Source: Sphingobacteriales bacterium (lineage in GTDB: Bacteria > Bacteroidota > Bacteroidia > Chitinophagales > UBA2359). Taken from it: a stretch of DNA of 64,000 nt. A program made the translations under genes and the position numbers. The stretch spans positions 1 to 64,000 of the forward strand of contig JADKCK010000007.1 of the NCBI GenBank assembly GCA_016718845.1, in the 5' to 3' direction. The number at the start of each line of letters is the position of its first letter. Within the stretch, counting starts at the first letter, position 1. Under the pieces are notes generated by a model. That model did not search any database. It saw only the letters and a program-made list of their open reading frames with translations, and had not been told where the DNA came from. Below are positions 55,101-62,163 of this stretch, piece after piece.

Positions 55101-55742
55101 TTTCTCGGCACGTTTAGCTTGGCGTTCTAGGGTTTTTAGGTTTTTGTCAATCTCTGCCAATAAATCCTCTACGCGGGTAAGGTCGCCGTCGGTATGTTCA
55201 AGTTTTGATAGGGTTTCTTTTTTTCGGGTTTTATATTTCGATATACCTGCGGCTTGTTCAAACAGTTTGCGGCGCGATTCTTCTTTATCATTCAAAATTT
55301 CGTCAATCATTTTTAGCTCAATAATGGCATACGAGTCGCTACTGATACCCGTATCCATAAACAAATTGGTGATATCTTTTAGTCTACATTTCACCTCATT
55401 TAATCGGTATTCGCTTTCGCCATTTCGGAACAAGGTGCGCGAAATAGTTACGTTTTTAAATTCGGTAGGTAGCAGGTTTCGGGTATTTTCGAAGGTTAGT
55501 GCTACCTCGGCGCGACCCGACGCAGCACGTTTTTTGGTGCCGTTAAAAATTACGTTTTCCATTTTTTCGAGGCGCAGCGATTTGCTTTTTTGCTCGCCCA
55601 ATACCCAGCGTATGGCATCAATGGTGTTCGATTTGCCACAACCGTTTGGTCCCACAATACCCGTCATGTTTTCGTTGAAGTGTATGAGGGTTTTGTCGGC
55701 AAAACTTTTAAAACCTTTTATTTCCAGAGAAGCTAATTTCAT
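52188..55742 (-). CDS. smc: Chromosome segregation protein SMC
   Basis: 1184-residue condensin ATPase. Walker A GPNGCGKSNTIDAIRW near residue 32, two coiled-coil arms (about 170-500 and 660-1010), the hinge between them with PTADDAVKAIHLLDKNQKGKASFF, and the C-terminal ATPase half with signature LSGGEKSLTALAL near 1085 and Walker B FCILDEVDAPLDDANV. Normal length. Has its own promoter (TATCTTTG at 55771-55778). ScpA/ScpB are not in the window. Confidence 0.98.
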   Translation of the reverse strand: MKLASLEIKGFKSFADKTLIHFNENMTGIVGPNGCGKSNTIDAIRWVLGEQKSKSLRLEKMENVIFNGTKKRAASGRAEVALTFENTRNLLPTEFKNVTISRTLFRNGESEYRLNEVKCRLKDITNLFMDTGISSDSYAIIELKMIDEILNDKEESRRKLFEQAAGISKYKTRKKETLSKLEHTDGDLTRVEDLLAEIDKNLKTLERQAKRAEKYYVLKEEYKTLRIELAKHQLVDYKQKKTKIEAEQTTESDKKLAIETQITQLEADLESRKTQWIEQEQQLANAQKDFNQYQNTLRETENKKNLTAQNLSFARDKHTQLAQQIATAQHLLASLQKEVAMLENQQASAQNEVLVAQNGLGSLTQNVEEIKTRHRQMRAEVDKLQQQFKQSEYRIFEVEKKMGVKQSQREQAIREQKDYQNRIETQQRELNKLKQELDEVTMEVEEATEMQQKLSGTDTELKQQIAELNAEVEQLRTENQQVHRLLDSKRNEFKLTKSLVDSLEGFPDSIKYLKNNTAQWNSNNAPLLLDLLNCDDAYKVAVENFLKNYLNFYVVPTADDAVKAIHLLDKNQKGKASFFILSDLENAETSQPLPTLSVGKAALSIMRIGDKKHQLLINKLLQNVYIIDNEEDIYADYLQKGYRFITTNGKVVRQNATLEGGSVGAYEGKRIGKRQYLVQLETEIKQLEEQSTTLNTQTETKRKLLQEGQQTLRQNEQRINQQRNQTNALNQKLVSCKVKIDNVNNFIRESATRQANTAERIDILNEEIGELNIESTDSRKAKDALNLQSKQAENDYRQISNELTQANQTYNDQNILYHQQQNKLNGIVQSLQFKKTQLTDTQQQYEQNTQTDRETVQKIDEAQYDLQTLETDVLQMYAQREEQQNQLNTLETAYYKVRGDADVLEKDVRTQQRLRDQCNELLRQIEQERNRLDLQFLSVKERLYSECNVEIDTLLEQEPNTDDPKNLQDRLDKLRKQLDNYGEINHLAIEAYKELDERNQFIQEQRNDLLEAKKSLMKTMKEIEGTATELFMDAFNKVRDNFIHVFRSLFTDEDQCDLILVNPDDPLDSPIDIIAKPKGKRPQSINQLSGGEKSLTALALVFSLYLLKPAPFCILDEVDAPLDDANVNKFTKIIREFSKESQFIIVTHNKNTMASVDIIYGVTMYEEGVSRVVPVDFRSLTEEK

Positions 55743-55770
55743 TTTTGTAGATTAATTCGTCAAATGGGCG

Positions 55771-55778
55771 CAAAGATA
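55771..55778 (-). promoter_or_regulatory. smc promoter -7 box
   Basis: TATCTTTG on the minus strand, 28 bp before the ATG; TTTG at 55798-55795 lies 16 bp further upstream. Confidence 0.65.
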
Positions 55779-55903
55779 CGCAAAATAGCCGAAACAAAGG
55801 GTATTTTGTGAAGAGAGCCTATTTGAGATAATTGTTGGTGTTTATTTCTCATAAATCCATCGCCCAACAAAATCTGTTCTTTTGCACTTCAACTCGACCG
55901 CAT

Positions 55904-56093
55904 ATAAAATTAAAAATCCGTAAAAATCCGCGTTATATTGATACAGAAACTAGCTCTCCATTGGTGAAACTTATCTTTTACTCATTGCTAACCAAAGTAC
56001 TTATAGGAAAAGCCCCGAAATTATTTTTTCTTTTTTTTTTGAACATCATTCCTTATTTCCATTTCTTTATTGTACCTTTGCAAAGTTAAAAGA
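55904..56093 (+). repeat. 190-bp direct repeat, copy 1
   Basis: Near-identical to 57254-57443. Both run from ATAAAATTAAAAA to GCAAAGTTAAAAGA and include AAAAGCCCCGAAATTA, a run of T's and the -7 box TACCTTTG (56073-56080 here). Differences are few substitutions near the 5' end. Confidence 0.95.
56073..56080 (+). promoter_or_regulatory. TACCTTTG promoter box in repeat copy 1
   Basis: Matches TAnnTTTG and lies near the downstream end of the 190-bp repeat, directed at the DUF2004 gene 270 bp away. Confidence 0.5.
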
Positions 56094-56220
56094 CGGTAGT
56101 AATGTAACTGAAGCCGGCTGTGCCATAAACACCATTTGAAATAATTGGGCAATAGGTGCATCATAACATTAGCCACAAAGCAGTTATTTTTATTCGCTTC
56201 GAGTACATGCCTTGTAGTAG

Positions 56221-56262
56221 TTTTTGTATTGTTCTAAAAATTTTCGCAAAACAATACAAAAA
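56221..56262. repeat. Hairpin between repeat copy 1 and the DUF2004 gene
   Basis: TTTTTGTATTGTT (56221-56233) is the exact inverse of AACAATACAAAAA (56250-56262), with a 16-nt loop. Confidence 0.75.
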
Positions 56263-56349
56263 GCACGACGGATATTTCGTCTATTAACGAGTTGGCAGCC
56301 ATTATAAAAAAACGCTCAACGACACTTTACGACAGAAAAATAGACAATT

Positions 56350-56850
56350 ATGGACTTACGTTCGACAAAATACTTTGGAGAAATCGACTTGGACAATGTT
56401 GAAGAATATTACGAGATAGAATTAGAACTGGACAACAGAACTGTCGAACTCACAATAAATATATCAACTGCAAATAGAACTATTGACAAAGAAAGCATAA
56501 ATAAAATAGAAGACTACATTGCCAACTTACAGACAAATGAAAAAGACATTCGTAGTTTTATTTTGGAGGACTTCAAAGAAAAAGGCGAATCCAAAAACTA
56601 TATTGACTTTCAAATTGAAGGACAAGAGAAAGAAGATATTGCAGACCTAATATCAAATGCAGATAAAAAACTAAATAAAAAGAAAAAGCTATTATCTGTT
56701 CTTTATTTGCTAAGAATTAGCTTTTACCCAGAAATGGAGGACAAAGTTTTTGCAGTTTATGATTATACAATTGATGACGATTTGACAGACGACTTATTGG
56801 TTGTTATTTTATACAAGGACAACACGGCAAGAATAACAATCGAAAGTTAA
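56350..56850 (+). CDS. DUF2004 family protein
   Basis: 166 residues, cytosolic. The start MDLRSTKYFGEIDLDNVEEYYEIELELD and KDIRSFILEDFKEKGESKNYIDFQIE are the DUF2004 pattern. Function unknown. It is isolated: leader motif upstream, palindromic segment (56853 on) beginning three bases after the stop. Its codon use and context differ from the housekeeping genes around smc, suggesting transfer. Confidence 0.8.
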   Translation: MDLRSTKYFGEIDLDNVEEYYEIELELDNRTVELTINISTANRTIDKESINKIEDYIANLQTNEKDIRSFILEDFKEKGESKNYIDFQIEGQEKEDIADLISNADKKLNKKKKLLSVLYLLRISFYPEMEDKVFAVYDYTIDDDLTDDLLVVILYKDNTARITIES

Positions 56851-56852
56851 AA

Positions 56853-57051
56853 TAACGGCTGCCAACATGGGTTTGTGGCAAGTGGGGGCTGACGAAAGTT
56901 ATTGAACATTAGTAATTCTTTTGTACTTTTGTTTCGGCGGACGGAAACCTATTGAATATCTGTAAATAATTAAAAATTAGTAATTTATATCGTCAGACGT
57001 TCGGGCGGACGAGTTTCAAATTCTCCACCTGACCACAAGCCCTATTCGTTA
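56853..57051 (+). repeat. attC-like palindromic spacer X1
   Basis: Begins TAACGGCTGCCAACAT and ends TATTCGTTA. GGGTTTGTGG (56869-56878) pairs with CCACAAGCCC (57033-57042) with one G-T pair; outermost TAACG/CGTTA are exact inverses. The ~150-nt middle is less structured. The layout resembles an integron attC site, but the inner cores only partly fit RYYYAAC/GTTRRRY. Confidence 0.6.
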
Positions 57052-57067
57052 CCCCCCATCCTAATTA

Positions 57068-57156
57068 TCCAACACCCAAAAACGCCCTACCAATCATGGT
57101 AGGGCGTTTTTTTTAGCCTAATTTGCGGCTTCGGAGAAAACAAATTGATTTCAAAC
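57068..57156 (+). repeat. Terminator-bearing repeat, copy 1
   Basis: TATCCAACA, then the hairpin, T-run, AGCCTAATTTGCGGCTTCGG and AACAAATTGATTTCAAAC. Repeated at 62958-63049 with few changes. Confidence 0.9.
57081..57114 (+). terminator. Terminator hairpin
   Basis: AACGCCCTACC pairs exactly with GGTAGGGCGTT around AATCAT, then eight T's. Ends the DUF2004 unit. Confidence 0.9.
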
Positions 57157-57253
57157 TTGCAAACACATATTTAGCAACATATAAAACTTAAATGGTCTGT
57201 TTTGCGCCTATAACGCAAATAATGCAGATAAAAAGCAGCGAGGATTATGGTAG

Positions 57254-57443
57254 ATAAAATTAAAAAGTCCGTGAAAATCCGCGTTATATTGATACACAAA
57301 CTAGCGCTCCATTTGTGGAACTTATCTTTTACTCATTGCTAACCAAAGTACTTATAGGAAAAGCCCCGAAATTATTTTTTCTTTTTTTTTGAACATCATT
57401 CCTTATTTCCATTTCTTTATTGTACCTTTGCAAAGTTAAAAGA
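57254..57443 (+). repeat. 190-bp direct repeat, copy 2
   Basis: See copy 1 at 55904. Here TACCTTTG is at 57423-57430 and the segment runs straight into the leader of the SRPBCC gene. Confidence 0.95.
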
Positions 57444-57536
57444 AGTAACGAGTTGCGGTAAATTGTATAAAGACACCCTCCGACAGGTAAAAAATTAAAG
57501 TAAAGTTTTGAATATAAAAACTTAAAAAATAAAAAT

Positions 57537-57986
57537 ATGGCAAGTAAAATTATAAGTCTTCACAGGGTTTTTTCTTCACCAATAGAAAAAGTTTTCAAAG
57601 CATTATCAGATGCTGATGCAATGGCTTATTGGTTTCCGCCTTATGGATTTTTATGTAAAGTACACAGCTTAGATTTCAAAATTGGAGGTTCATATAAAAT
57701 GACTTTTACAAATTTTACAACAGGTAAAGGACACTCTTTTGGTGGCGAATATTTAGAAATCAAGCCAAATGAATTAGTGAAATATTCTGATAAATTTGAC
57801 GACCCAAACTTGCCGGGGCAAATAATAACAACTATTCAAATAAAATCAGTTTTGTGTGGCACAGAATTATTTGTAACACAAGAAGGGCTTCCAGAAGCAA
57901 TACCAACTGAAATGTGTTATTTGGGTTGGCAAGAGAGTTTAGACAAACTGAAACGATTAGTAGAACCCAATATTCCGGATGCTTAA
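57537..57986 (+). CDS. SRPBCC (AHSA1-type) domain protein
   Basis: 149 residues of the START/AHSA1 hydrophobic ligand-binding fold: VFSSPIEKVFKALSDADAMAYWFPPYGF, FKIGGSYKMTF and the C-terminal LGWQESLDKLKRLVE helix. Ligand unknown. It is followed 31 bp later by the VOC gene; the two form a unit between the repeat copy 2 and the palindromic spacer X2. Confidence 0.92.
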   Translation: MASKIISLHRVFSSPIEKVFKALSDADAMAYWFPPYGFLCKVHSLDFKIGGSYKMTFTNFTTGKGHSFGGEYLEIKPNELVKYSDKFDDPNLPGQIITTIQIKSVLCGTELFVTQEGLPEAIPTEMCYLGWQESLDKLKRLVEPNIPDA

Positions 57987-58017
57987 AAACAGCTTTATCA
58001 CTTAAAAAATAAATAAA

Positions 58018-58458
58018 ATGGCACAAATTAATCCACACATCAACTTTAATGGAAATGCAGAAGAAGCATTTACCTTTTACAAATTAGTATTTGGCGGAGA
58101 ATTTGCAATGATTATGAGGTTTAAAGATATGGCATTTTCTAACAACCCTAATGCTGAGAAAGAAGCAAATAAAATAATGCATATTGCCTTACCGATTGGC
58201 AAAAATAGTTTGCTAATGGGAAGCGACACCCCCGAATTTATGGGCAAGCATAACGAAAGTGAAAATAGAAGTAAAATTTCAATTAGTGCAGAAAGTAAAG
58301 ACGAGGCAGACCGTTTATTTAATGGGCTTTCAGAAGGAGGACAAATCGAAATGCCAATAGCTGACAGCCCTTGGGGTTCTTATTTTGGAATGTTCAGAGA
58401 CAAATTTGGCTTTGAATGGATGGTGGACTTTGACCCCAAATACAAAGGACAGCAATAA
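58018..58458 (+). CDS. VOC (PhnB-like) family protein
   Basis: 146 residues of the vicinal oxygen chelate fold in the DUF3050/PhnB-like form: INPHINFNGNAEEAFTFYKLVFGGEF, then ADSPWGSYFGMFRDKFGFEWMVDFD. Metal-binding residues are not clearly kept. Co-transcribed with the SRPBCC gene. The spacer X2 starts at its stop codon, so the ORF end and the spacer share TAA. Confidence 0.9.
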   Translation: MAQINPHINFNGNAEEAFTFYKLVFGGEFAMIMRFKDMAFSNNPNAEKEANKIMHIALPIGKNSLLMGSDTPEFMGKHNESENRSKISISAESKDEADRLFNGLSEGGQIEMPIADSPWGSYFGMFRDKFGFEWMVDFDPKYKGQQ

Positions 58459-58668
58459 CAAAAACAACTACTGCCAACAAGGTGTTTGCTGCAATTTGAG
58501 CTTGACAGAGTAATCCTCAAATTTTGTAATTCTATTTAGCTTCAGTTCCGGCTTGACGGAATTCTATTAAGCAAATGAATAAAACATCAGCAATATTGCA
58601 ATTGTCAACAGCATTTATGGGCTGACAGAACGCTAATCCCCAAACTGACAGCAAGCCTTTTTCGTTAT
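58456..58668 (+). repeat. attC-like palindromic spacer X2
   Basis: Starts TAACAAAAACAACTACTGCC at the VOC stop codon and ends TTCGTTATGC. AAGG-tg-TTTGCTG (58479-58491) pairs with CAGCAAGCCTT (58649-58659). Shares CTGCCAACA with X1. In GTTATGC three of four variable positions fit GTTRRRY. Confidence 0.55.
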
Positions 58669-58738
58669 GCTCAATGCTAAACTGCTCCGATTGACCGTTA
58701 CTGCTAACTCAAAGGAACACCTGAACGAAACTAATTCT

Positions 58739-58746
58739 TAGTTTTG
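58739..58746 (+). promoter_or_regulatory. Promoter -7 box of the first response regulator
   Basis: TAGTTTTG fits TAnnTTTG, 21 bp before the ATG at 58767. Confidence 0.5.
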
Positions 58747-58766
58747 TAAAATAAATTTAGACACAA

Positions 58767-59207
58767 ATGAAAAATATTTTTCTTGCCGAAGACGATGCCG
58801 ATGACCGCATGTTCTTTGAAGATGCACTCAATGAAGTGGACATCCCGACTCAACTTACCATTTCAAACAATGGGTTAGAGCTGATGAGCAACCTTGACAT
58901 TTTAACGGTACATCCACCACCAGATGTTATTTTCCTTGACCTAAATATGCCATTCAAAAACGGATTGGAATGTTTGAAGGAAATCAGAGAGTCTCCAAAG
59001 CTGAAAGAAATACCCGTTGTCATATTTTCAACTTCAGAAAATGAGGATATAGTTGCCCAAACATACCAGCAGGGTGCAAATTATTATATCTGCAAACCTG
59101 GTTCGTTCCCGCTTTTGGTAAAAGCAATTAAAACCGTATTAACTCGCGAAATGTGGCAAACAGCTAAACAACCTACCAAAGAAAATTTTTTCCTGTTTGG
59201 TGTTTGA
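58767..59207 (+). CDS. Single-domain response regulator (Rcp1-like)
   Basis: 146 residues, receiver domain only. Acidic pocket AEDDADD (9-10), phospho-Asp at 58 in VIFLDLNMPFKNG, Ser/Thr in FSTSEN, Lys in ICKPGSF. Such single-domain regulators receive phosphate from histidine kinases and act through protein contacts. No kinase gene is adjacent; the nearest (60174) has its own partner. Clearly related to that partner (FLDLNMP.KNGLECLKEIR). Confidence 0.93.
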   Translation: MKNIFLAEDDADDRMFFEDALNEVDIPTQLTISNNGLELMSNLDILTVHPPPDVIFLDLNMPFKNGLECLKEIRESPKLKEIPVVIFSTSENEDIVAQTYQQGANYYICKPGSFPLLVKAIKTVLTREMWQTAKQPTKENFFLFGV

Positions 59208-60173
59208 AGGGGTTCTTGGGTTGCAGTTCTTGAAGGGTTGTTGGGTTTCGTGGGGGTTGTTTTCTTCGTTGTTTGGGTGTGGTGGGCGGGCGGGGTTCTT
59301 CTTGGCTGCACTTTGGTCGTATTCCTGTCATTTTTGGTTTGGTTTCGGGGCGACTATTGCCTTTATCCGGCTTGTCGGTTCGGAGAATGGGTGCATCTTT
59401 TCTGCCAATTCTGTTCAATCAGGCGGTAGTTCGGGGGCGGGGGCCCCGGCAGCCTCCGTATAATGTTTAAATTTATGCCGCATAAACGTCCTGTCGTTAT
59501 GCACAAAGATTAGGAGAGAACTCGTTACGCCTGTGAAACCAATGCAGTGAGCCTTGTGCTGTTTCGTCTAAATGCCTTAGTGCCAAGGTGCTTCTCGGTG
59601 CAGGTCGTAGATAGCCTCTAACGACAAGGTAATGGTGTTTGGTTGCGGTTTGCCCAATAGGGTTGGGGTCTTGCGGGGTTGGGGTGGCGGGGGGGGGGGT
59701 TATGGCTTGTTGGTGTTCTGTAACGAAAGTTTAGGTTCGGGCATGTCAAACCCTGTCGTTTTTGCCAATTAAACCTACCTCTGATGCGAAATTCGTGTGT
59801 TGCGATGCACTATTATATCGGGTGTGGCTACTTTCATAAGGTTTTACCTGTGGCCCTCCCTGTTTGGGCGGCGGTGCTTGCCTTCGGGGGCGTGTCGCTT
59901 TCTATTTTCTGGTGGGGTATTTCCCTAGGTGTGTCTTGTGGTGGCTGCTATCGGTTTCTCTAAAGCTTATCTGTCCTGTTGCTCATTTTGTCTATCTGTT
60001 TCGTGGCGGGTATCGGCGGCGCGTAGTTTGTTGTGCTCTTTTGTAGCAAAATGGCTAATTGATGACGCAAAGATAGGCTTTTTCAGCAATTCAAGCCCTA
60101 TTTTCTTTTTTATCCAAGAATACCTAAACAGTTACTTTTTTTCTTAACAATTACCTGACACAAACAAACAAGC
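59208..60173. other. G-rich, non-coding ~960-bp stretch
   Basis: Plus strand rich in G and T, unlike the rest of the window, with an 11-G run (59689-59699). No ORF here has family support; apparent ORFs at 59197-59463 overlap in several frames. TGTCGTTA (59492-59499) and TAACGACA (59619-59626) are exact inverses. On the minus strand TAACGAGTT...CGACAGG occurs at about 59539-59488, like the leaders of the two cassettes. A minus-strand TATCTTTG lies at 60075-60068, pointing into the region. Confidence 0.55.
60068..60075 (-). promoter_or_regulatory. Isolated reverse TATCTTTG box
   Basis: On the minus strand, just before the histidine kinase gene but pointing away from it. If active it would transcribe the gene-free stretch. 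Confidence 0.4.
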
Positions 60174-61685
60174 ATGATTAAAAAAGCACAAAATTCCAAC
60201 ATCGAAATTATTTTTCTTGCTGCAATTGCAACTTTGATCTTTTTTGCTTTTTTGTCATACACCAAAATCCAAAACCTTATTGCTGAATCCGAATTGGTCA
60301 ATCGTACCAGCGTAGTAAAGTTTCAACTTGAAAAAACTTTTGTTGCTCTTATTAAAACAGAATCAAATAGGCGAGGTTATATGCTTACAAAGGATTCTAC
60401 TTTTTTTTATCCATTAGAAGAGAGCATCACCAAAATTAATTTAGAAATTGATGCTATTGACTCACTCACAAAAGATAATCCTTTGCAACAACAAAATGTA
60501 ATCGTATTGCGAGCCGCAATTAACGATAGATTAGAAATGCTGCAAGACAATTTTATTCTTTGGCAAAGTTCAAAACTTACCCTGCGTAGTAGGTTAAAAT
60601 CCAAAGCACTAATGGATGATATTGACAAACTGATTGATAAAATGAAAAGCGAAGAGGACAAATTGCTCCTTACTCGTATAGCAGCATTCGATAAATCAGC
60701 ATCGGTCGCGCCAATTATTACAATTGGTTTAATCACCTCCTCAATCATAATTCTTATTCTGTTGTATTTTAAAATTTTGCGTGATCTAAAAATAGCTAAC
60801 TCTCTTAAATCAAATTTAGAACAACAAACAAACCAATTATTTGAAACTAACAAAGAACTTGCTTTTCAAAATGAGGAAAAAGAAAAACGGGCAGCAGAAT
60901 TAGTCATCGCTAACAAAGAACTTGCTTTTCAAAATGAAGAGAAAGAAAAGCGAGCATCAGAATTAGTGAATGTAAACAAAGAATTAGAATCATTTAATTA
61001 CATTTCCAGCCACGATTTACAAGAGCCATTACGAAAAATACGAACTTTTGCTTCCCGTCTTATTGCTGATGAATCGCAAAACTTATCGTACAAAGGCAAA
61101 GATTATGTTTTGCGAATGGAGGATGCCGCCAGCCGTATGCAAGCTCTGATAGTTGATTTACTTGCATACTCTCGTACAACCTCTACAGAACGAAAATTTG
61201 AAACTGCCAACCTAAACACAATAATGGAATCAGTGAAAAAAGATTTCGCAAATACCATTGCAGAAAAAAACGCAATTATTGAAGTAGAACAAATGTGTGA
61301 TGCACATATTATTCCCTTTCAATTTCGCCAACTCATGGACAATATTATTGGCAATGCACTAAAATTTTCAAAACCCGATTTACCACCGCACATTATAGTA
61401 AAGAGCAGAATAATAAAAGGCAGCGAAATAAATAATCAAAAACTTTTACCCGAAAAAGAATACTGCCACATTACTGTTACCGACAACGGCATTGGCTTTG
61501 AACCGCAATATAAAGACCACATCTTTGAATTATTTAAACGCCTTCACGACAAAGAAAAAATAAAAGGTACAGGCATTGGACTTACCATCGTAAAAAAAAT
61601 TGTAGAGAACCACAAAGGTTTAATTACAGCAACAAGCGAACTAAACAAAGGAGCAACCTTTGATATTTACATTCCCGCTAATTAA
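60174..61685 (+). CDS. CHASE3-type sensor histidine kinase
   Basis: 503 residues. Membrane helix at about 10-30, periplasmic helical sensor (CHASE3-like, about 35-180: FVALIKTESNRRGYML), second helix about 176-198, then a coiled coil with two exact-length 21-residue repeats (NKELAFQNEEKEKRAAELVIA). HisKA with SSHDLQEPLRK (phospho-His near 278), HATPase N-box DNIIGNALKFS, G1 DNGIGFE, G2 GTGIGLTIVKKI. The response regulator follows directly. Close to the non-phytochrome kinases that pair with Rcp1-like regulators. Confidence 0.95.
   Translation: MIKKAQNSNIEIIFLAAIATLIFFAFLSYTKIQNLIAESELVNRTSVVKFQLEKTFVALIKTESNRRGYMLTKDSTFFYPLEESITKINLEIDAIDSLTKDNPLQQQNVIVLRAAINDRLEMLQDNFILWQSSKLTLRSRLKSKALMDDIDKLIDKMKSEEDKLLLTRIAAFDKSASVAPIITIGLITSSIIILILLYFKILRDLKIANSLKSNLEQQTNQLFETNKELAFQNEEKEKRAAELVIANKELAFQNEEKEKRASELVNVNKELESFNYISSHDLQEPLRKIRTFASRLIADESQNLSYKGKDYVLRMEDAASRMQALIVDLLAYSRTTSTERKFETANLNTIMESVKKDFANTIAEKNAIIEVEQMCDAHIIPFQFRQLMDNIIGNALKFSKPDLPPHIIVKSRIIKGSEINNQKLLPEKEYCHITVTDNGIGFEPQYKDHIFELFKRLHDKEKIKGTGIGLTIVKKIVENHKGLITATSELNKGATFDIYIPAN
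60849..60980 (+). repeat. 63-bp tandem repeat inside the kinase gene
   Basis: AACAAAGAACTTGCTTTTCA occurs at 60849 and 60912, and AACAAAGAATTAGAAT at 60975, spaced exactly 63 bp (21 codons, three heptads). The copies differ mostly at third positions. Confidence 0.9.
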
Positions 61686-61700
61686 AAAATATAAATCAAT

Positions 61701-62150
61701 ATATCAACTAACCTACTTAAAATTCTTCTTGCCGACGACGACGAAGGCGACCGCCTTCTTTTTACCGATGCCCTCAAAGAATTGAAAACAAAAACTATCG
61801 TTCATACCGTGAATGATGGCATTGAATTAATGGAATACCTTGCTAAAAATGGTAACGACTTGCCTCAACTTCTTTTTCTTGACCTCAACATGCCTCGTAA
61901 AAACGGATTAGAATGTTTGAAAGAAATAAGAAGTAACCGTAAATTAGCAGAAATTGCTATTGCCATTTACTCTACCTCATTAGCTGAAAAAGACATTGAA
62001 GAAACTTTTATTAACGGTGCAAATGTTTATATCAACAAACCAAATAGTTTTGATGGTATTAAACAAGCATTAAATACAGTAGTACTAAACACCAATGTAT
62101 ATCAATCACCACCTTTTAATATAGCAAATTTTTTGCTTAGGATTAATTAA
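61701..62150 (+). CDS. Single-domain response regulator without a canonical start codon
   Basis: Frame open from 61695 (after TAA at 61692). Translation from 61701 reads (ATA)-STNLLKILLADDDEGDRLLFTDALKEL, a perfect receiver N-terminus with the acidic triad; phospho-Asp 61 in LLFLDLNMPRKNG; Lys in INKPNSF. There is no ATG, GTG or TTG before the acidic pocket; the first TTG (61782) would delete it and leave a dead protein. So either ATA/ATT initiates (translational coupling to the kinase stop 15 bp away), or ATG mutated to ATA. Pairs with the kinase at 60174. Confidence 0.8.
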   Translation: MSTNLLKILLADDDEGDRLLFTDALKELKTKTIVHTVNDGIELMEYLAKNGNDLPQLLFLDLNMPRKNGLECLKEIRSNRKLAEIAIAIYSTSLAEKDIEETFINGANVYINKPNSFDGIKQALNTVVLNTNVYQSPPFNIANFLLRIN

Positions 62151-62163
62151 GTATACAAAAAAT

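Larger units (their letters stand above)
55743..56349. other. Intergenic region at the start of the cassette zone
   Basis: Contains the smc promoter, copy 1 of the 190-bp direct repeat, an 13-bp-arm hairpin at 56221-56262, and the leader motif TAACGAGTT...CGACAG at 56285-56335 before the DUF2004 gene. Confidence 0.7.
56851..57536. other. Intergenic segment with palindromic element, terminator and promoter repeat
   Basis: In order: palindromic spacer (56853-57051), terminator hairpin (57081-57114), short repeat also found at 62958, copy 2 of the 190-bp repeat (57254-57443), and the leader motif (57445-57487) in front of the SRPBCC gene. Confidence 0.8.

Noticed and set aside
56853..57051. Calling X1 a confirmed integron attC site
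   Set aside because: Core sites only partly fit and no integrase is in the window, so it is kept as attC-like.
59197..59463. Overlapping ORFs on both strands in the G-rich stretch
   Set aside because: Several frames open at once because of base bias; no recognisable domain.
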